A stretch of 64,000 nucleotides of DNA. Source: Sequoia sempervirens (lineage: Eukaryota; Streptophyta; Pinopsida; Cupressales; Cupressaceae). Below are positions 60,622-64,000 of the stretch, in pieces. Each line of letters opens with the position of its first letter. The first letter of the stretch is position 1. The notes under the pieces were generated by a model, which saw only the letters and a program-made list of their open reading frames with translations, was not told the origin of the DNA and ran no database searches. The position numbers and the translations under genes were made by a program. Location: positions 10,543,755 through 10,607,754 of the forward strand of contig VDFB02000001.1 of assembly GCA_007258455.2 (NCBI GenBank). Reading direction: 5' to 3'.

Positions 60622-62204
60622 CTAGTAAATATGATGTGGGAGACGGGCTACGGGGATTGCCTGTAAATCTGTAGCCTTCTTTAAAGCAAGTCCAAATTCG
60701 TTGGTCATGTCCATCTCCTCACAAGGCATTCCATCCGGAAGTACCCACTCAAACGAATGAAGTAAAGAAGCCAAAACGAAATGAATCATACGGCTCGCCA
60801 ATGGAAGCCCCGGGCAAATTCTTCTCCCTGCTCCGAATGGAATTAGCTCAAAATTTTGTCCATTGTATTCTATCTTCCTACTCTTGACCTCCACAAATCT
60901 CTCGGGCATAAATTCCAAAGCATTTTTCCAAATCGAAGGGTCCCTCCCAATACCCCAAACGTTTACCATCACCTCGCTCTCTTTGGGTATCACAAATCCC
61001 CCGATCTCAAAGGAGCTTTCGGCTTTGCGGGGCAGCAGCAGAGGACCCGCCGGGTGCAATCGGAATATTTCTTTCACGGCTGCACGGAGATAAGGCAGAC
61101 GATCCAAGTCAGATTCTTCTACTCTTCGGTTGCAACCAACGATTTCATCCAGTTCTTGTCGGACTTTGTTTAATTTCTCTGGATTGCGAATGAATTCTGC
61201 CATGCCCCATTCTATTGTTGTAGTCGTCGTTTCAGTGCCCGCAATAAATAATTCCTAAAATCAGAGAGCACAATCAAAGATCTGGGAAATACCAGAGATT
61301 CATAAACCTTTAAAAGAAATTGATCTTTTCATTACTCACTGCTATCAAGGCTCGAATATCAACGAAAGTGAAATCTTCAGTTCTGGAATCCAGCAGAACA
61401 TCCAGAAAATCCTTCTCTGAGTCGTTACGCTCGACGCTTTGGCTGCTGGTGGCGAGCCTTTCCTGTATGAATGCATCGGAAAAGTCATACATGGCCTTCA
61501 AATGCCTGGTCATCTCCCGGGACACGCCCTGGGGGTCGAGGAATCTGAGAAACGGAAAAAAGTCAACCAAATTGGGTTTTCCGCTGACCTTCGAAATTTT
61601 CCCCATAGTATCTTTGAGCCCCGCAGAAGATGGATTGTGCGGATCGAAGACGTTTGTGCTGAAGATCATGTTGCCCAGCAAATTCAGAGACGTGCAGAAC
61701 ACCGTCCGCCCGATATCCACAACCGTTCCCTTGTCCTCGAAAATGAGCCGAGTCGTGCGAAACACTTGATCTCTTCTGAGGTGTTGCAGAGCTTCGAGTC
61801 TTTTGGGGCTGAAAAGCTCAACAGTTGAAATGCGTCGGAGATTGCGCCAGTAAGGGCCGTATTCACCCCAAATTAGGGAGGAATTGTGATGGGAAAGGGA
61901 CTTCACTGCTTCACTCACCGGTCGCCCCGCGAGGATGTGGCCGTGTGTTTTGAGGAGGTCCTTGGCCATGGCAGCAGAGGAGACCACCACCGTTGTTTTC
62001 ATGCCCAGATTGCAGAGAAAGGGCATACAAAGACTCGTGCGGCTTTCTTCCCAACTGAAAGAGGTTTCCCACAATAGGCCAAGCAGGAGGTCCGGGGGAA
62101 AGAGGAAGCCTTGTCCTACTCTGCCTTCTCCATAGAAAGAAGAATAATAACAGTGAACCAGCGGTAAGGAGCACAAAATTCCAAGAAAGCAGCGGAATGT
62201 CCAT
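60622..62204 (-). pseudogene. Cytochrome P450, CYP76-like, two exons, with frameshifting deletion
   Basis: This is a microsomal P450 monooxygenase of the CYP71 clan; sequence style is closest to CYP76 enzymes, which commonly oxidise terpenoids or alkaloids (substrate unknown). Exon 1 is 62204-61340, an 85-bp phase-0 intron (GTGAGT...TTTTAG) is 61339-61255, and exon 2 is 61254-60622. The start MDIPLLSW gives an ER membrane anchor followed by the proline hinge LPLSPGPPAWP. Other motifs are the C-helix WGEYGPYWRNLRR, the I-helix AGTETTTT, ExxR (KEIFRLHP), MPERF, and the haem loop PFGAGRRICPG with its Cys ligand. Near 62009 about 23 bases are missing relative to the family, between SLQ and LGMKTTVVV, which shifts the frame. 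All other sequence is intact, giving about 506 residues if whole. It is a recent null allele, a young pseudogene or an assembly error. Confidence 0.9.
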
Positions 62205-62258
62205 ATTAACTGTAAACAAGGAGATCCTTAGTTCGTTTGGTTTTGCAGCGTACACTGT

Positions 62259-62264
62259 TTTATA
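62259..62264 (-). promoter_or_regulatory. TATA box of the P450 gene
   Basis: GGCTATAAAACAG on the minus strand lies about 55 bp upstream of the ATG at 62204. It predicts a short leader and argues against the upstream in-frame ATG at 62255. Confidence 0.65.
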
Positions 62265-62650
62265 GCCAGAATCCTATCGGTGAATATAGCATCGCAGATA
62301 ATTAGAGCATATCTTGTTTTACAAATTTTAATAAAAAAATATTAATTATGAAATCAATCAATAATGGTTACAATTTTCTATTTTTTTTAATAATTATGTT
62401 ATTATAATGATAAAATTTGCATATTTGTGTTAATTTTCATTTAGCTTTAGGTCTTTTTTATGATAGTGTTTATATTACTATTTATAAAATAGTGTTACAT
62501 ATATTTAAAAAACAAATGGAAATTGTCACACCTCAAAAGTTCAAATGGGACAGTAGTCTAGAACAAAACACATTAATACAATTACAAAAGACCACTACAC
62601 AATAAAAAATGGTTCTAATCATCTAGTTTATATTAGGTGATATATATTTT
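62265..62650. other. P450 upstream region, AT-rich
   Basis: No reading frame is supported. The proximal promoter lies at its left end; no other motifs are called. Confidence 0.3.
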
Positions 62651-63310
62651 TTAGGAAATTACTAGGTTGATCAAATCATCTCCTACATAATCTTATTAGA
62701 AAAAATATAATTACAAGCTTATTAAATAACCATAATGCAAAAATCAAAGACATAACACAAGATTAAACAAAATGTACCATAATAAAACTTTCATGAGGGA
62801 AAAACTTAGCCTCCATAAACATTCACACTCAATGCATTATTTAGCAATGAACAATACAATATACTTACAAAGTATCTATGAATACTTCTAAAACATCAAG
62901 CCTCTCTACTGCATTCTCCATATATCCAAACATAATGGGTAATCATGCAACCACGTGACATAGTTCACATATGCAATCTTCAAGAGAGCTCAAGAGAAAT
63001 GATAGCCAACCTCAACTACTAAAACTAGGTTTGCTTTTATAAAATCAAGCTCACACAAATACAACTATGGTATTGCAAAATCATGTATCTCAAAACCATG
63101 AGAGCACAAAACCATTGACTCCAACATTTACTTTTGCTACTAAATTTTTCAATATTAAATATCTTTCCAATGTGCAACCCACAAATAAAATATATAACCA
63201 ATGTCCTAGATACAACTTGACAAGTTGACCCAAATACATATTTAGTGTGGATAAACACATCTTCGAAGATGCATCACATATAAATATTTATTGTACATAA
63301 TTAAAATATT
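62651..63310 (-). repeat. LTR-like copy related to 54582-56340 (solo LTR or remnant)
   Basis: It aligns with the LTR at 54582-56340 over nearly its full length once T4-e is removed, with extensive divergence. No primer site lies on its left edge, so it is not an intact 5' LTR; solo LTR or relic is most likely. The P450 gene lies between the two copies, but the orientation of the primer site shows they do not bound one element. Confidence 0.55.
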
Positions 63311-64000
63311 TATTTCTTGAGTAAGGTGTACAACACACATTTTCTTCATATATATTTTTTGATTGACACATTATCTTTGATCATTGCATCAAATTATGTC
63401 AAATTTGAGTTTAGTTAGCTCACATGGAAAGGTGAAGGGGACCAACTAGCTAAAATTGATTTTTTATTTAAATTAAGAACTAACAATTTTGCAAGCTCAA
63501 GATCAAACTGATATGTACAAACTTTTCTTGGGATGGGAAAATGGTCAATCGTAGACGACAAATGACTAAGTAGAGATAGGTGCATGGACATGTGTGATAA
63601 TTAGATGGATAAGGTGAATGTATAATTGTGTGTGATAGAATAGGTTAGAGTTGTGTGCATAGGAATATTTGTGTTATAGATGGATACAAGGCAAAGGGAA
63701 TAAGTCCAACCTTCTACAAGTTCATACCATTTTCACTTAGTACATGTATTTACACCATATAGTCTTGTATTGTGTCAAAGCCTCATAATCTCAACTCTAA
63801 TGCAATTAACAGAGAAAACAGTAGTCACATCAAGGGCATGTAGATTTAGTACAATTCTATTCGAGTTCACTAAAACTAATTATTGCAAACCTTTTGGTAA
63901 TGTCATGACCAGACTATAATTTAGATAATTGATATGTAAATTGAAACATACATTATTGGAAGATTCGCTATTGGTGTTGGTATTGCAAATGTTTGGAAGT
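63311..64000. other. Unassigned AT-rich DNA
   Basis: No supported gene, RNA or transposon end is seen to the window edge. Confidence 0.3.

Noticed and set aside
61310..62176. 288-codon minus-strand frame as an independent P450 start at 62176
   Set aside because: Its first 40 or so codons are the out-of-frame reading of the true N-terminus. The anchor and proline hinge are in the other frame, starting at 62204.
54582..63310. A single LTR element carrying the P450 as cargo
   Set aside because: The primer site lies on the left side of the left LTR in minus orientation, so the element ran leftwards, away from the P450.

Overview
The window looks like intergenic DNA from a large, repeat-rich plant nuclear genome, most likely a gymnosperm (conifer type). 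This is inferred from deeply nested, old, AT-rich LTR retrotransposons, a very long Tat-type Ty3/gypsy element, chromovirus and copia remnants, LRR gene debris and a single plant cytochrome P450 gene of CYP76 type. I see no rRNA, tRNA, CRISPR or bacterial features. Almost every long reading frame is a decayed transposon gene. The P450 at the right end is the only host-type gene, and it carries a frameshifting deletion.

Layout. (1) 1-11349: a gag-only LTR element ('element A') with long LTRs, a tRNA-Arg-like primer site and one very long gag/acidic reading frame but no pol. It lies inside a DNA transposon (T4-b) whose right part is 11350-12184. (2) 12185-26000: a chromovirus (RT, RNase H, integrase, chromodomain) whose 5' half lies left of the window. 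It is broken by three copies of the T4 DNA-transposon family (b, c, d), and its 3' LTR is split by a minus-strand, coding-less LTR element (18164-25672). That element in turn contains a 4.9 kb LTR-like block (20280-25207) holding LRR resistance-gene fragments. (3) 26999-31190: a truncated Ty1/copia element (LTR, primer site, gag, protease, start of integrase), interrupted by a second DNA-transposon family (T2-b) and fused in frame to a gypsy-type protease region ('element C'). (4) 31469-49647: an 18.2 kb Tat-like Ty3/gypsy element with both LTRs, primer site, Q-rich gag, protease, RT, two RNase H domains, integrase, and an antisense plant-mobile-domain reading frame in its 3' region. It is inserted into element C, which resumes at 49653 and ends in its own polypurine tract and LTR near 52781. 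(5) 54568-59600: remnants of two further LTR elements plus the best-preserved T4 copy (54670-55730). (6) 60622-62204: the P450 gene on the minus strand, two exons with a TATA box, followed by another copy of the 54582-type LTR.

The most novel-looking item is the T4 family. Five copies lie in the window. All four with both ends visible carry about 29-bp terminal inverted repeats beginning GGGTGATCCCACA. In three of these the flanking target duplication is exactly 4 bp (TCCA, ACAC, GCTT); in the fourth it is 3 of 4. For two copies the 4-bp size is confirmed independently, because excision with one duplicate restores the interrupted retrotransposon reading frame. Four bp does not match the usual duplication sizes of the common plant TIR superfamilies. 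An array of GGTTCG/GAACC palindromes sits at one end only. Annotation was made by eye; boundaries marked approximate should be treated so.
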